64,000 nucleotides of DNA, taken from Alligator mississippiensis. Lineage: Eukaryota; Chordata; Crocodylia; Alligatoridae. Below the pieces are notes generated by a model. It was given only the letters and a program-made list of their open reading frames with translations. It did no database searches and was not told the origin of the DNA. The stretch lies in the NCBI RefSeq assembly GCF_030867095.1, contig NC_081831.1, forward strand, positions 21,676,001 through 21,740,000, written 5' to 3'. Each line of letters starts with the position of its first letter. Positions within the stretch are counted from its first letter, which is position 1. The position numbers and the translations under genes were made by a program. This document shows, one piece after another, positions 1-10,899 of this stretch.

Positions 1-545
1 ATGTATTAAATTTGTTCCTGTGAGATAAACAACCCTGTCTTCTGTTGTCTCACAACCACATATTACTGGATCATTGGTACATTGCTCCATCCATCAAGAC
101 TCAACACTTTTCCCTTCAATGGTTTTTGCACTGTTCAATTTCCATCTCATATGCTGTATCCAGAAGCCTTCCAGCAATATCTGTTCCACTGGGTGGAGTG
201 TAAGCTGGTCATAATGACTAAACCATGTCAGTGAAATGTTTGTTCTGAACAAGATGAAAAGGAGAATTTGTTGCATAAGTGAACTGAGCAATCTTTTCAT
301 CTACATTGTCTTGCTGAACTTTGCTCACCCTGATTCATCCATAGTTTTACTTGATAATGAAGAAAGTTTTTTTTCCGGATGCAGGCAATTCATTGTCTGA
401 GGTATATTTAGTTACAGTACTGCTGGTGGTACCAGCAAATGATTCTATAGCTGCAGACATTGAAGATGATGGACATTCATAATTTCTTATGTCTAAGCTG
501 GACCCTATAACAAAATAGTTAAAAAGTCACTCACACTGAGTATTA
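1..545 (-). pseudogene. hAT DNA transposon transposase remnant
   Basis: Read on the minus strand, this stretch gives pieces of a hAT-type transposase of the DUF659-like kind, for example DEKIAQFTYATNSPF followed by an FTDMV segment and a PAYTPPSGTDIAG-like segment. These match the region just before the catalytic core of ZBED/ZMYM-like hAT transposases as I remember them. The frame is interrupted by several stop codons (for example after FTDMV), and the copy runs off the left edge of the window, so it is a dead fragment. The host has many such copies. Family assignment rests on recalled motif similarity only. Confidence 0.6.
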
Positions 546-775
546 CTCAGTGCATTACTTGAAAAAAAGATTGAAAATGAAAGATCCTTCCTACAGCAGA
601 TGTCTTTTAACCAGGGTTTAAGTGATATAATTTTTCAAACCCTCTTCTATAGGTAAAATATTCAATAAATCATAAAGGTTATCTTCTTCTATTTGAACCC
701 TTTTCTTTATCAATATAAAAGTTAAAAATATTTTTTTTAATTTAAAATTCATAAATATTCTGCACAAATATCTTT
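546..775. other. AT-rich stretch, nothing recognised
   Basis: The sequence is AT-rich with short A and T runs. I see no coding potential and no repeat I can name. Confidence 0.5.
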
Positions 776-783
776 ACTTAGGG

Positions 784-1012
784 CAAGGGTCAGCAATGTT
801 TTTGGGCAGAGAGCCAAAAACACCCACAATCTCGACTTGTAAGATGTTGGTGTGCCAGAGACAGATGGCAGGGAAACTGAGAGGGACCCAATCCTTGTTG
901 TGGCAGCACAGCCCTGGCCTCTTCCCCACTGCCCACCCTGAGGTGCACGTGCCAAGCAAAATGTTTTTGCATGCCATGCTCTGGCACCCATGTTGGGAGT
1001 TGCCTACCCCTG
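784..1012. mobile_element. hAT-type MITE with 8-bp target duplication
   Basis: A 229-bp non-autonomous element begins CAAGGGTCAGCAA and ends TTGCCTACCCCTG. These are imperfect terminal inverted repeats of the CAGGGGT(A/C)GGCAA type. It is flanked by ACTTAGGG (776-783) and ACCTAGGG (1013-1020), an 8-bp target duplication with one mismatch, as expected for hAT elements. The open frames over it are chance frames in GC-richer sequence. Confidence 0.8.
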
Positions 1013-1031
1013 ACCTAGGGCTTGTATGTTT

Positions 1032-1455
1032 ATAGAATCATAGAAAATTAGGGTTGGAAAGGACCTCAGGAGATTTTCTAGTCCAACCCCCTGCTCAAAG
1101 TAGGACCATCCCCAACTAGATCATCCCAGACAAGGCTTTGTCTAGCCAAGTCTTAAAAGCCTGCAGGGATGGAGATTCCACAACTTCTCTGCATGCCTGT
1201 TTCAGTGCTTTACCACCCTCCAAGTGAGAAAGTTATAATATCTAGCCTAAACTTCCCTTGCTGCAACTTGAGACCATTGCTCTTTGTTCAGTCATCTGCC
1301 ACCACCCTCTTCCAACCCCCACTCCCCCAGGTAGTTGAAGGTTGCTATTAAAATCTCTCTCAGTATTCTCTAAACTAAATAAGCCCAGTTCCCCCAGTCT
1401 TTTAAGCATCCTCCCCCATTCAGTAAGGGACCCACATTTTCCTTTATCTTCCCCT
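1032..1455 (-). mobile_element. CR1 LINE 3' end fragment
   Basis: On the minus strand this is the end of a CR1 non-LTR retrotransposon: the last part of ORF2, then the 3' UTR with the typical run 'ggacctcaggagatt...tagtccaaccccctgctca' (as seen on the plus strand) and the terminal TCTATGATTCTAT-like tail. It is 5' truncated, as most CR1 copies are. No coding capacity remains. Confidence 0.85.
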
Positions 1456-2361
1456 TGTTACTGACATACTTGTAGAAACCTCTTGCTACCCCTTACACTG
1501 AGCAATAAAACTCATTTCAGAAGTGCAGAGGTAATATTAAAAATATATAATTGATAAATACTCCCACAAATTAGCATATTCATTAGATTTTGAACACAAA
1601 CATTTTGAAATTCATAAGTAATCCACCCAAAATAACTAACATTGCCAAAGTTATTATTTCCTAGCATTACAATATATGGTAGGCAATCCATAAGAATGGC
1701 TCAAAGATAGCAAGTTTACTAACCAATTGATCCAGGTGGCTCAGACAGCTCCACATCACCATCTTCAAATTCACTGCTTTCTGAGAAACATTTTTCATAA
1801 CGTTACTTCATTCAGGCCACCAGGCCTTGCATCTCTTTGTTGCACTGTTTCATTTGGCATGTGTTCCTCTATTTTTCCCCCACTGGGACAGGAATTTCTT
1901 GAAAATATTCCTAACTAAGGTCTTTTTTGTGATCTGCAGCCATGGCAGTTTCCAGGTGTGGAAATCAAGACTAAAGTACGTTCCACAAAATGCTATTCCT
2001 TTTCCTATACTGCCTTGAGCCCAGCATTGGTCCTTTCTATTGCACACACTGCTCCTTACTCTGCTCCCTCTCCCTCCTCTGCACAAGAAATTAACAACAA
2101 ACCAAGACTCTTCCTTGTGATATAACTGACCATGTCCTTCACTCCCCATCCCCCCCAAAAAATAATCCATGATATCTGCTATTGTAGCCCCCTGGCCTTG
2201 TGTACTGCAGTATTTTAGTTTAGAGATACAGATAGAGTGCTTGAGAAAGCAAAATTTACATCTCTGTAGACCTGCAAAGGGACCAAGAAAGGTCATTTAA
2301 CTAAAGTACTCAGAAGCATGGAGTTTGCAGTTACTGAGCAAATGGTTGTTTTTCAGTGAGC
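1456..2361. other. Intergenic, nothing recognised
   Basis: No repeat or exon is recognised. A 148-codon minus-strand frame (1850-2296) lacks any familiar motif and has the composition of translated noncoding sequence. Confidence 0.45.
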
Positions 2362-2689
2362 TAGCATTTCTCAGCCTGTAGGTTGTGACCCAAAAGTGGA
2401 TTGCAAAAATATATGAAAGGGTTATGAACAAACTTTAAAAATGGATCAACAAACTTTAAAAAAAAAGAGAAAAACGTGAGAAACTGTGGGTTTTCCTTTG
2501 CAGATTAGCAGAGTTCTAGCCTGCGAGGGGCTGCTTGCCCCCCTATTCTCCATGTCCCACATACCCCCCTATCCAACACACTGTGGGGCTGGGACCTGGG
2601 GGCAGAGGGTCAGGAATGAGGGCACTGGGTTGGGACGGGCATTGATGTTTACAACTGGGTCCTGGTACAAAAAAGATTGAGAACTACTG
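2362..2689. mobile_element. hAT-type MITE (TTCTCAACC ends)
   Basis: The left end TAGCATTTCTCAGCCTGTAG and the right end TTGAGAACTACTG form imperfect inverted repeats of the well-known CAGTGGTTCTCAACC hAT class. The first 40 bases match, in reverse complement, the end of the element at about 19,800-19,996 (tgcgacccaaaagtgg-like run), so both belong to one family. I see no clean 8-bp target duplication. Confidence 0.7.
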
Positions 2690-3464
2690 GAGAATATACA
2701 AGGTGGGCTCGGTAGATCATCCTGATCAAGGAATGCACATGATAGTGTCTGCTTGAGTCAGAGGCCAGGTTTCAACATTTGCAATGACTTTGCTGATCCT
2801 CTGTGTCCAGTAGTATAGACCCTGCATCCCTTGCAGGGTCAAGCCCCATATACATGAAATAATGTGCCATCTTTTTAAGCCTCAAAAGTTACACATTTCC
2901 CCACTCATTCTTACAGAATCAAATCAGCCTTTAACTCCAGAGTTTTTAGTAGAGGCTCACTGACTCAACATACTATTTAAATTATTTTAATAAATTATAC
3001 TAATTATATACCTTAGCCTATATGCTGTATTGAATTCAAGTTTCATTTTAAAGCTGGTTTATTTTTAAAAAGGAAAGCTAAATTATAATTAAGATAAAAA
3101 TATTAAAAGTCCAACTAAAAAAAACCTGATTTTGTTTTTTAAATCATGAATTTTTATCTACCCTGGAGTCTTGCCCCTCCACTCAGGATTAGACCAAATG
3201 CCACGTTTGGGATCAGAAAGAAATTTTGCCCTACAGCCAAACAGCATAGGCTACAAGGGGGAGGGGGCAGATTGCAGTGGTTGCCTTTCTCTGTAGCCCT
3301 TTTCTTTGCAACTCTCAAGTGTATTTTAACAGCCACTTCCTATGCTTGCAGCAGAGTCACATTGGCAGCCCCCAACCTCCTGCTTTACCTATGCTAAGTT
3401 AGGGTGGTCTTGATGTTGTGGGGCAATGTGGCTGGTAGTTGTGCGACAGGGTAGTTTGCATAGT
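2690..3464. other. Intergenic, nothing recognised
   Basis: AT-rich sequence around 2,940-3,150. No exon or named repeat is recognised. Confidence 0.4.
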
Positions 3465-3592
3465 TGTAAGAAAAGGTTAGACAAAAGCTTGTGTAGGACA
3501 CTCTAGATAAGAGTGATCCTGCCTAAGCAGGGAGGAAACTAAATGACCTCTTGAGCTCCCTTAGAGCACTATTACTCCATGAGTCTATCTTT
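3465..3592 (+). mobile_element. CR1 LINE 3' fragment
   Basis: A short, diverged CR1 piece: a 'ggttagacaaaagcttg' segment (end of ORF2, typically RLDxA), then 'aaatgacctcttgagctccctt' and a 'ctattactccatgagtct' tail, the usual layout of a CR1 3' end. It lies just upstream of a much younger CR1 in the same orientation. Confidence 0.6.
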
Positions 3593-3689
3593 TAAAAGGT
3601 CACATACTTGTATTTTGTAAATATTAGCTATTTTTTACTTCAAGCTGTTTGCACAGTCACCCTTTTCTGCAGCAACTAACATTTCAGGA

Positions 3690-6042
3690 TACAGGAGATA
3701 CAGGACCTCCACTTAACCCAGGAGGTGCACAGTCCCACCAAAGGAAATGCCCTGTTGGACCTGGCCACAGGCGATGATCTGGTAAGGGGGCTCCAGGTCC
3801 TTGACCACCTGGGTGATAGCGATCATCGCTTGCTGGAATTCATCATCCAGCTCAGGGTGACAAGGGCCTGCAGCAAGGCGGTAGCCCTAGACTTCAGGAG
3901 GGCCAACTTCAACGAGTTGAGGAGATTGGTGGGAGAGGCGCTGGAGTTCTCGAGGGCAGGGGAACTCAGTGCCCAAGATGAGTGGTCATTCCTTAAGGAG
4001 ACGATACTCAGGGCCCAAGGGATGAAGATCCCAACAAGAAGCAAGGGGGGCAAGAGTGCCCAAAAGCCTCCCTGGCTCACCAAGGACGCCCGGGAATGTC
4101 TGGTTGCCAAAAAGGCGGTGTATACCCGGTGGAAGGGGGGGCTATCTCCAAAGAAGAGTATACCTCCACTGCTGGAGCCTGTAGAGGGGCTGTTAGGAAA
4201 GCTAAGGCGGACATAGAGCTAGGACTAGCGTCCAAGATCAAAGATAATAAAAAGTCCTTTTTTAAATATATAGGGAGGATGAAGAAGGCACCGGGAAATG
4301 TGGGGCCCCTGCAAGATACGCTGGGCAATCTGGTGGTTGCACCAGAGGAGAAGGCAGACTTCTTTAACAAAGTCTTCACCTCCGTTTTCTTGTGCAGGGA
4401 CCGGGACTCCCCCACCGTGATTCAAGACGGACTCAAGGGGAACGCCTCAAGACCTAAGGTTTAGGAGGACCGGGTTAGAGTGCTTCTGGAGGGGCTGGAC
4501 ATGTTCAAATCAGCAGGTCCAGATGCTCTCCACCCCAGGGTGTTGAGGGAGCTAGCAGGGGTTATTGCAGGGCCCTTGGCACGGCTTTACGAGCGCTCGT
4601 GGTGCTCAGGCCAGGTGCCAGATGATTAGAAGATAGCCAACATGGTCCCCATCTTTAAAAAAGGGAGGAGGGAGGACCTGGGCAACTATAGGCCCGTCAG
4701 TCTTACCTCAATCCTGGGGAAACTCTTTGAGAAGATCATCAAAGAGCACATCTGTGATGGGCCAGCATCGGGGATGATGCTCAAGGGCAACCAGCACAGT
4801 TTCATTAGGGGCAGGTCATGTCAGACCAACCTGATTGCCTTTTACGATCAGGTCACAAAAGCACTGGATGCAAGTGTCGCCGTGGATGTAGTCTTTCTGG
4901 ACTTCAGCAAGGCCTTTGACACTGTCAACAACCCCATCCTCATTAAAAAACTAGGTGACTGTGGCATTGATGCCTACACAGTCAGATGGATTGCAAATTG
5001 GCTGAAGGGTCGTACTCAGAGGGTGGTGATGGATGGGTCATATTCGACCTGGGGGAAAGTGGGCAGCAGAGTCCTTCAGGGCTCGGTCCTTGGGCCCACA
5101 CTGTTCAATTTCTTTATCAGCGATTTGGACGACAGAGTGAAAAGCAACCTGTTCAAATTTGCTGATGATACCAAAATTTGGGGTGAGGTGGGCACACTAG
5201 TAGGGAAGGAAAGACTGCAGAAAGACCTGGATAGGTTGCAGGGGTGGGCTAACAAAAACAGGATGCGTTTCAATACTGACAAGTGCAGGGTGCTGCACTT
5301 GGGCAGTAGTAACCAGCAGCACACTTATAAGATGGGAAAGTCCCTCCTTAAGAAAACGGAGGCAGAAAGGGATCTTGGAGTCATCATTGACTCCAAGATG
5401 AACATGGGCCGACAATGCGAGGTCACGGTCAGCAGGGCTAACCGGACCTTATCGTGCATCCACAGGTGCATCTCAAGTAGGTCCAAGGAGGTGATCCTCC
5501 CCCTCTACGCGACACTGGTCAGGCCGCAGCTGGAGTACTGTGTCCAGTTCTGGGCACCCCACTTCAAGAGGGATGTGGACAACATTGAGAAGGTCCAAAG
5601 GAGGGCCACCCGCATGATCCGGGGACAGCAGGGCAGACCCTACAATGAGAGGCTACAGGACCTGAACCTGTTCAGCCTTCACAAGAGAAGGTTGAAGTGG
5701 GGCCTGGTGACCATTTATAAACTCACTAGGGGGGACCAGAAGGGTTTGGGGGAGACCTTGTTTCCCCTAGTGCCCCCCGGGATAACAAGGAATAACGGCC
5801 ACAAGTTGTTGGAGAGTAGGTTTAGGTTAGACATCCGTAAGAACTACTTCACAGTTAGGGCAGCTAGGATCTGGAGCCAACTTCCAAGGGAAGTGGTGCT
5901 GGCTCCTACCCTGGGGGTCTTTAAGAAGCGGCTTGATGCCTACCTGACTGGGGTCAACTGAGCCCAGTTTTCCTCCTGCCCAGGCAGGGGGTCGGACCTG
6001 AAGATCTACAAGGTCCCTTCCGACCCGACTTCTATGATTTCC
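3690..6042 (+). mobile_element. CR1 LINE, 5' truncated, ORF2 with near-complete reverse transcriptase
   Basis: This 2.35-kb copy begins in the last part of the endonuclease domain (LDLATGDDLV... GDSDHRLLEF, the SDH motif near its C-terminus). It then has the linker, the conserved KSAGPDALHPRVLRELAG block, and the reverse transcriptase with YRPVSLTSILGK, DFSKAFDTVN and the catalytic box FADDTK. It ends with the CR1 thumb and C-terminal region and a 3' UTR finishing GACTTCTATGATTTC. The longest intact frame is 4,642-5,961 (439 codons). Breaks are a frame change near 4,110-4,200 and in-frame TAG codons at 4,462 and 4,627. ORF1 and most of the endonuclease are missing, so it cannot move by itself. 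The few breaks suggest a fairly young copy. Confidence 0.93.
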
Positions 6043-6406
6043 TGCTTAAAATCACAATCTTTTTCTCAAGATGCTCACACTCCATTTACTGTCAGATAAA
6101 CTTGATTAGATAGATAAAACTTTCATTTTAGACAAGCTGGACCATCCCATAGTTTTCAATACTAATGTAAACTAAACCATTAAGAGCAAACATTTCATAG
6201 ATGTCAAGCCTGTAAACGTCACACTTACAAAATGTGAATTCTGTATTTTTATTAAACAAGATCAAGTTCTTAACAGTTTGTGACCATTAGATTGCGTTGA
6301 ATTAAAAGATCCAAAAAAAAAAACAAAACCCTGCAATTACAGCTGTAGGAAATTAATCCTATAATATATAAAACATTCTGCTCGGAGATATTTCAATGCA
6401 TTTAAA
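6043..6406. other. Intergenic, nothing recognised
   Basis: AT-rich sequence with a short A run near 6,313. No feature is recognised. Confidence 0.4.
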
Positions 6407-6830
6407 ACTAGGGGTGCACCGATAAAGATTTTCTTGGCCAATACTGGATAGCCAATTATTAACCAGCCATATCAGCCAATACCAATCCAATAACAGATAC
6501 TAAATGTGGACTGGGTCATGCTGGACCAGGCAGCTCAACTCTACCCGTCCCTCCCTGTCCCAGTCATATCTGCAGCATTCGGCACCTTTTACAGCACCTG
6601 TCCTGGCCCCAGCCCACAGTCCACACCGCACCATACCAGCACCCAGGACACTGCAGTAGCTGCTCCACTCCAGCCCAGCCCAGCCCAGCCCACCAGTGAG
6701 GGGATATGGGTGTATCCAGAGAAGGAAACCCAGGCATCCAGAGGCATAATTATCAAAGAACATTATTGGCTACAACAGCCAAAAAAAGCTGATAGCCAAT
6801 AATGTAAACTTCCCTTTTATAAGTGTCAAT
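6407..6830. mobile_element. hAT-type element (TAGGGGTGCACCGATA end)
   Basis: It begins CTAGGGGTGCACCGATA, a terminal sequence shared in reverse complement with the right end of the element at 12,576-13,256 (ctatcagtgcacccctat). Inside are repeated GCCAATA/TATTGGC motifs near both ends, giving an imperfect foldback. The right end is not clear, so the limit is approximate and the copy may be truncated. Confidence 0.6.
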
Positions 6831-7590
6831 CCAATTAAAGATGTCTCACTCAGGGAGCAGATATCAATGTGCAACGAAGAAAACAGTCTGCTTCAAAGAC
6901 ATGAAGGAAAGGGCAGAAACTGTAATAGCAACATAGTAGCAACTCCTGATTAAGAAACTTTGTCAACAGACAGGCTGCAATAGTCCTGCTTCAAAGGATG
7001 TGGCTGGAACACAGCAATGTGAGTAGGTGGGGAGAAGACTGAAGATGGTTTATCAAAAGAATTTCAAAGTGCTGACTGATCTCTCCCTAATGGATCTGTT
7101 ATACCTTCTCCTTTAAAATCTCTGCAGCAAGGACTATGAGTTCATTTGTAAGATCTACATTTATGACACTAACAGAACCATCGTATACCCTTTTAGTAAA
7201 TACTCTTTTGATGCGTGTGCTAAACTCCTAAATCTGCTCTTTCCTCTGATGGAACAAAAATATTATTTTTAATAATTTGCTGAAAATGCATTTGACATCA
7301 TGAATATATTTATGTATCCTAGCAACCATCTGACAGCAAACATTTTGCAGGCCCCTCCCTTTCCCTAAACACAGAAGATTAAGGACAGACAGATTCCATG
7401 GCAAACCCAGCAACACGTTTCATAAACTCAAGTTTAAAAGAGGAAAGAAAAGGAAAAGCAATGCCATGACTCAGAAACACTTCACCAGCCATAAATGTCA
7501 AACATGCTAGAAAAGTCTAGTCACACTGGATAGAGTTTGGGTTTTTTTTAACTGCTGTGCTATGTGAAAAGGATGAGTTACGTTCATTAT
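6831..7590. other. Intergenic upstream of the CpG island
   Basis: No repeat or exon is recognised in this AT-rich flank. Base composition changes sharply to GC-rich after about 7,600. Confidence 0.4.
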
Positions 7591-8335
7591 TGCATCAGTC
7601 AGTCGCGGTGGAGCAGCACGAGGACGGGGCTTGCCCACTGTTGCCTGGATGCTTGACCACAGCCTGTCTGCGCCCGTGCGCCTGCCACGGCAGCACCACG
7701 CCGGCTGTGAGTCAAACACATGTGACGAGACTGCAAAGGCCAGCGTCCTATATCACCCCCAGGGTTTCAGGTCCGAAGGACAGAGCTGATTTTCCGGGTG
7801 CCCAGCCCAACGCAGGGTCTGGGCCTGTCTTTTTACCAGGCAACCTCGCTACCTGGGTACAGCCCCGTCGCTCTCTGGCAGAAGCTACGACCCGAGGCAC
7901 CGAAGGCCTCCTTCTCTGCCCCCTGTCTAGAGGGGCGGCGGGCCCGGGGCGCGCTGCGGGTCTCGGGGACGGTGGCGGGGCAACGCAGGGCACGAGGCGG
8001 GGAGGCCCCGGCGGGGCGCCCCCCCCTCCCCCGGGGGGAGCACAGCCCCGCCGGGAAAGCAGAAAGGGCGGGGCCGACCCGGGCACCGGGGACTGACAGC
8101 GCCTCGCCCAATCCGCGCCCGCGCAGGCTCCGCTCCCCGCCAATGAGCAGAGGAGGCGGGCCCTGCCCCGTTGTCACTTCACATCCAATCCGCAGCGGGC
8201 TAAGGAGCGGGCCCCGCGCCCCCCCCAGCCCCTCCGCCCCGACCCCCGCCCCGACCCCCGCCGGTGCCCCCTTGGCCGCCGCCCCCCGCGCTCGGGCGCC
8301 GCCACCCACAGCTGTCCCAGCCAGCCGCCGCTCAC

Positions 8336-8430
8336 CTCTGTCACAACAGCACCATCGCCCCGACCGCTCCCGGCTCCGAGCCCTGCCTCATCCGGGGACT
8401 GCGGAGGGCGGGGCCGCGCCGTGACGACAA
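8336..8430 (-). other. Candidate noncoding first exon (minus strand)
   Basis: On the minus strand, just inside the CRE and GC boxes, the sequence ends in an excellent splice donor, GACAGAG|GTGAGC, with the exon side beginning at 8,336. It contains a 16-residue upstream frame (ATG at 8,391-8,389, TGA at 8,343-8,341) that closes just before the donor, so the exon would be 5' UTR. The transcription start is a guess from the promoter elements. No downstream exon is recognised further left. Confidence 0.35.
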
Positions 8431-8453
8431 GCCGCGGGGCGGGGCCTCCGCCG

Positions 8454-8461
8454 TGACGTCA
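8454..8461. promoter_or_regulatory. CRE (TGACGTCA)
   Basis: A perfect palindromic CREB/ATF site inside the CpG island, between GC boxes and next to the candidate minus-strand first exon. In CpG-island promoters such sites are usually within about 200 bp of the start site. Confidence 0.6.
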
Positions 8462-8847
8462 CAGGGACGGGGCCGGGCCAGGCGGGAGGAGCCATGGGGC
8501 GGAGCCCTCGCCTTGGCAGCGGGTCGTTGTGCTGCTGCTCGCTGCACGCCTAGGCCCGCCGGCTGCCCGGCTCCTTCGCCGCAGCTGCTGTACGAGTCAC
8601 TTCGGGCAGGAGGGGTCGGGTTGGGACGAGGCTGTCTTGGCTCTCTCCTAGGGCACCCTCCGGAAAGGCAGGCAGCCCCGCCCCGAGAAGGGCTGCGCAG
8701 GCGCCTTGGCGCTGCCTCGGGTTCCTTGTGGCGTGGGGCGGGGGGAGCGAGCCAGCCCCTGCGCGCGTCTGGGTCCGGGGCGGCCGTCTGCCAGAGGCGC
8801 TCCCGGGAGCACTGCTCAGGACCCGCCGAGGGGTTGGGGTTAAAGCC

Positions 8848-9099
8848 CTCTTTATGGAAATGGGTGGCTCCTCCCTAGCTTGCTCCTGCAGCCGTGTGGC
8901 TGAGGGCAGGCGGAACCCGGGGGCATCCAGGCTCCGGGCTTGGGCCTGCACGTAGGACACCTGCCAAGAGACTGGAAATATCTGAAGCCCCCGGTGGGGA
9001 TGGAGGATGTCGGCCGGTTGTAGGGACACTTATAGTTCTGGACTGACTCATGGATTTGGACTTGATTTGTCTTAGAAAAATTTCTTTAAAAAAAAAAAA
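8848..9099 (+). repeat. Polyadenylated dispersed repeat, copy 1
   Basis: About 250 bp from CTTTATGGAAATGGGTGGC to an A run at about 9,088-9,099. It matches 21,131-21,408 along its whole length with moderate divergence, sharing for example CTCCTCCCTAGCTTGCTCCT, GGGCTTGGGCCTGCAC and TATCTGAAGCCCC. The A-rich 3' end says it was copied from RNA. I see no tRNA-type A or B box, so it may be a SINE of another origin or the 3' end of a LINE. It lies at the right edge of the CpG island. Confidence 0.7.
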
Positions 9100-10135
9100 G
9101 TCCTGCAGCCCTCACTGAGACCTCCAATGTGTCCACCTGGGCAAGAGGGTGGGGCTGCCCCAGACCAGCCATCCCCCTTCAGACCATTGAGACGGAGTCT
9201 GAAGGCCAGGCTGCGTCCAGACAATCAGTGTCTCAATGGCCGTAGCTGCTGCCAGAGGGAAACGGGTTAGAGCCACCGACTGCCTCGGCCCTCAGCGAGG
9301 GTGCATTTTGTCAGGTGATGTCCCATAGCCTGACTCCAACCCAGGAGCAAGGGCCAGGGTTTTGAGGCGCCCTATACTCACCTTACTCTGGATGTTGCAA
9401 CACTGTGGTATTTGGTAGGAGCTGTCCCACCATATTGCTATCAAACCCTCTAGTCGGATGCAGTTCACGGTCATACCCAGGACCACGTTAGAGAAGTAGG
9501 AGGTAGTTAACGTGCTAGGTCTCTGCATCTTTGATGGGTCAGGGTTTGGTGAAAACTCGGTAGGCAGGGTTTGAATTTCAGGGGGGCTTAGCCCCCACAT
9601 AAGAGATGATCCCCCCCTGTAAGTTTTGAAAACATAACCTGGAGGAGTTCCAATTTCATTAGGGTATTGTGAGGGGCAGCCCAATTATTTTTGCAGTCCC
9701 TCCTCCCTCCCAAGGGTCAAAGTGTAATTCAAACCCTGTAAGTCGGACTGCTGCCACTTTTAGCAGCAAGGTAGCGGACTGGGTACTGGAGTGTTTTTTG
9801 AGGCATGCAGAAGTTCACTAACCCTCACCCTACAATTAGTAGGGCTTGCAGACACTAGCAATGTCCATAGCTGAAGAATGGGCTCATGGCCAGAGACGAG
9901 GAAAACCAAGTGCTCAACGCCAGAAGGACTAGAACCAGGGCACAGCCTCCTCTAACTGTTGCTCCAGAGTGATCTGGTCTTAGCTCACTGTTTGCTCTTG
10001 AGATAGCAAAGCAGTACTAGGTTCTTTACAGATAATGCAGTGACTACACACAGGTGGAGGAGCAGTGTACTCGGCAAACACTTGCACACAGCTGCAACCA
10101 GCAGGGTATTTACTGAACAAGGAAGCTGGCCATGA
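9100..10135. other. Intergenic, nothing recognised
   Basis: A small inverted repeat around 9,180-9,240 (ccattgaga... tctcaatgg) is visible. A 130-codon minus-strand frame at 9,292-9,684 has no recognisable motif. Confidence 0.4.
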
Positions 10136-10143
10136 TACCAAAG

Positions 10144-10756
10144 TAGGGTGACCACCCATCCTTAATTGGGCAGGACAGTCTCAGAATGGGAACATCAAGT
10201 CCTGATCCTGGGCTACTTGACTCTGGGACAGCATTTGTCCTGGATTCACAGTGTCGTGCAGGGATCCGGGATTTCCATTCACCAAGGAAAACTGCGGAAA
10301 GTAGGCTGCTGGGAGTTGGATGTACACATGTGTGTGCCTGCACACATACACATGGCCAGGAATACAACCAAGCAGTGCAGAGAGCAGCTCTCTGCAGGTA
10401 TCACTATGGGGGGGGGGGGGGGGGATAAGAGGGAGGTAGAGGATAAGAGACCGAGGCCCCCGCAATGAGGGAAGGAATGGGGCAGGGGTTGGGAGCACTG
10501 CCCAGCTGGGGCAGTGCCCGAGGCTGAGGCATGGAGCAAGACAGAGCCACAGGTAGCTCAACCAGGGTGGCTAGCTCTCTGCTGCTGCACACTCCCAGGG
10601 AGTGCCCCCCCTCACCTCCAGGTTTGTGCATGGGGCAAGGGCAGATGTAGGCTGCACGCTCTGCTCCAGCTGTACTGCTTCCAGAGGTGTGGGGTCTGAG
10701 GAAGAGGCAGGCATGTGTCCCTCCCGCCTTTCCATTTTGAAAAAGTGGTCACCCTA
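10144..10756. mobile_element. hAT-type non-autonomous element (TAGGGTGACCA ends)
   Basis: The ends TAGGGTGACCA and TGGTCACCCTA are perfect 11-bp inverted repeats. The flanks are TACCAAAG at 10,136-10,143 and again at 10,757-10,764, a perfect 8-bp target duplication. The terminal sequence resembles the Tip100/Zaphod branch of hAT as I recall it. It contains a 16-17-bp G run near 10,407 and no transposase. Confidence 0.88.
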
Positions 10757-10899
10757 TACCAAAGAAGATGGTAATGAATGGGGTATGTGTTGAAGTGTTG
10801 CAGAGCCAGGCTGTGATCTGACTTCTCCAATTTTGGGACATAGTGCTTCAGCAATTTAAAGTGACCAGCATACAGTTACAAAGAACACATAGCTATCTT

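Larger units (their letters stand above)
7600..8850. promoter_or_regulatory. CpG island with promoter elements
   Basis: This 1.2-kb stretch is very rich in G, C and CpG, unlike the AT-rich sequence on its left. It holds three CCAAT boxes on the plus strand (8,108-8,112; 8,140-8,144; 8,185-8,189), several GC boxes (for example around 8,404-8,415 and 8,435-8,446), and a perfect cAMP response element TGACGTCA at 8,454-8,461. No TATA box is evident. Such islands usually mark the 5' end of a broadly expressed gene, often in both directions. The long open frames here on both strands are the expected by-product of high GC. The gene it serves is not identified. Confidence 0.8.

Noticed and set aside
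1850-2296. 148-codon minus-strand frame
   Set aside because: No known motif, no neighbouring exons, and unremarkable composition.
7557-8878. Long overlapping frames on both strands in the GC-rich island (up to 208 codons)
   Set aside because: They are expected where stop codons are rare, are Pro/Ala/Gly/Arg-rich, and show no domain. The stretch is better read as a CpG-island promoter.
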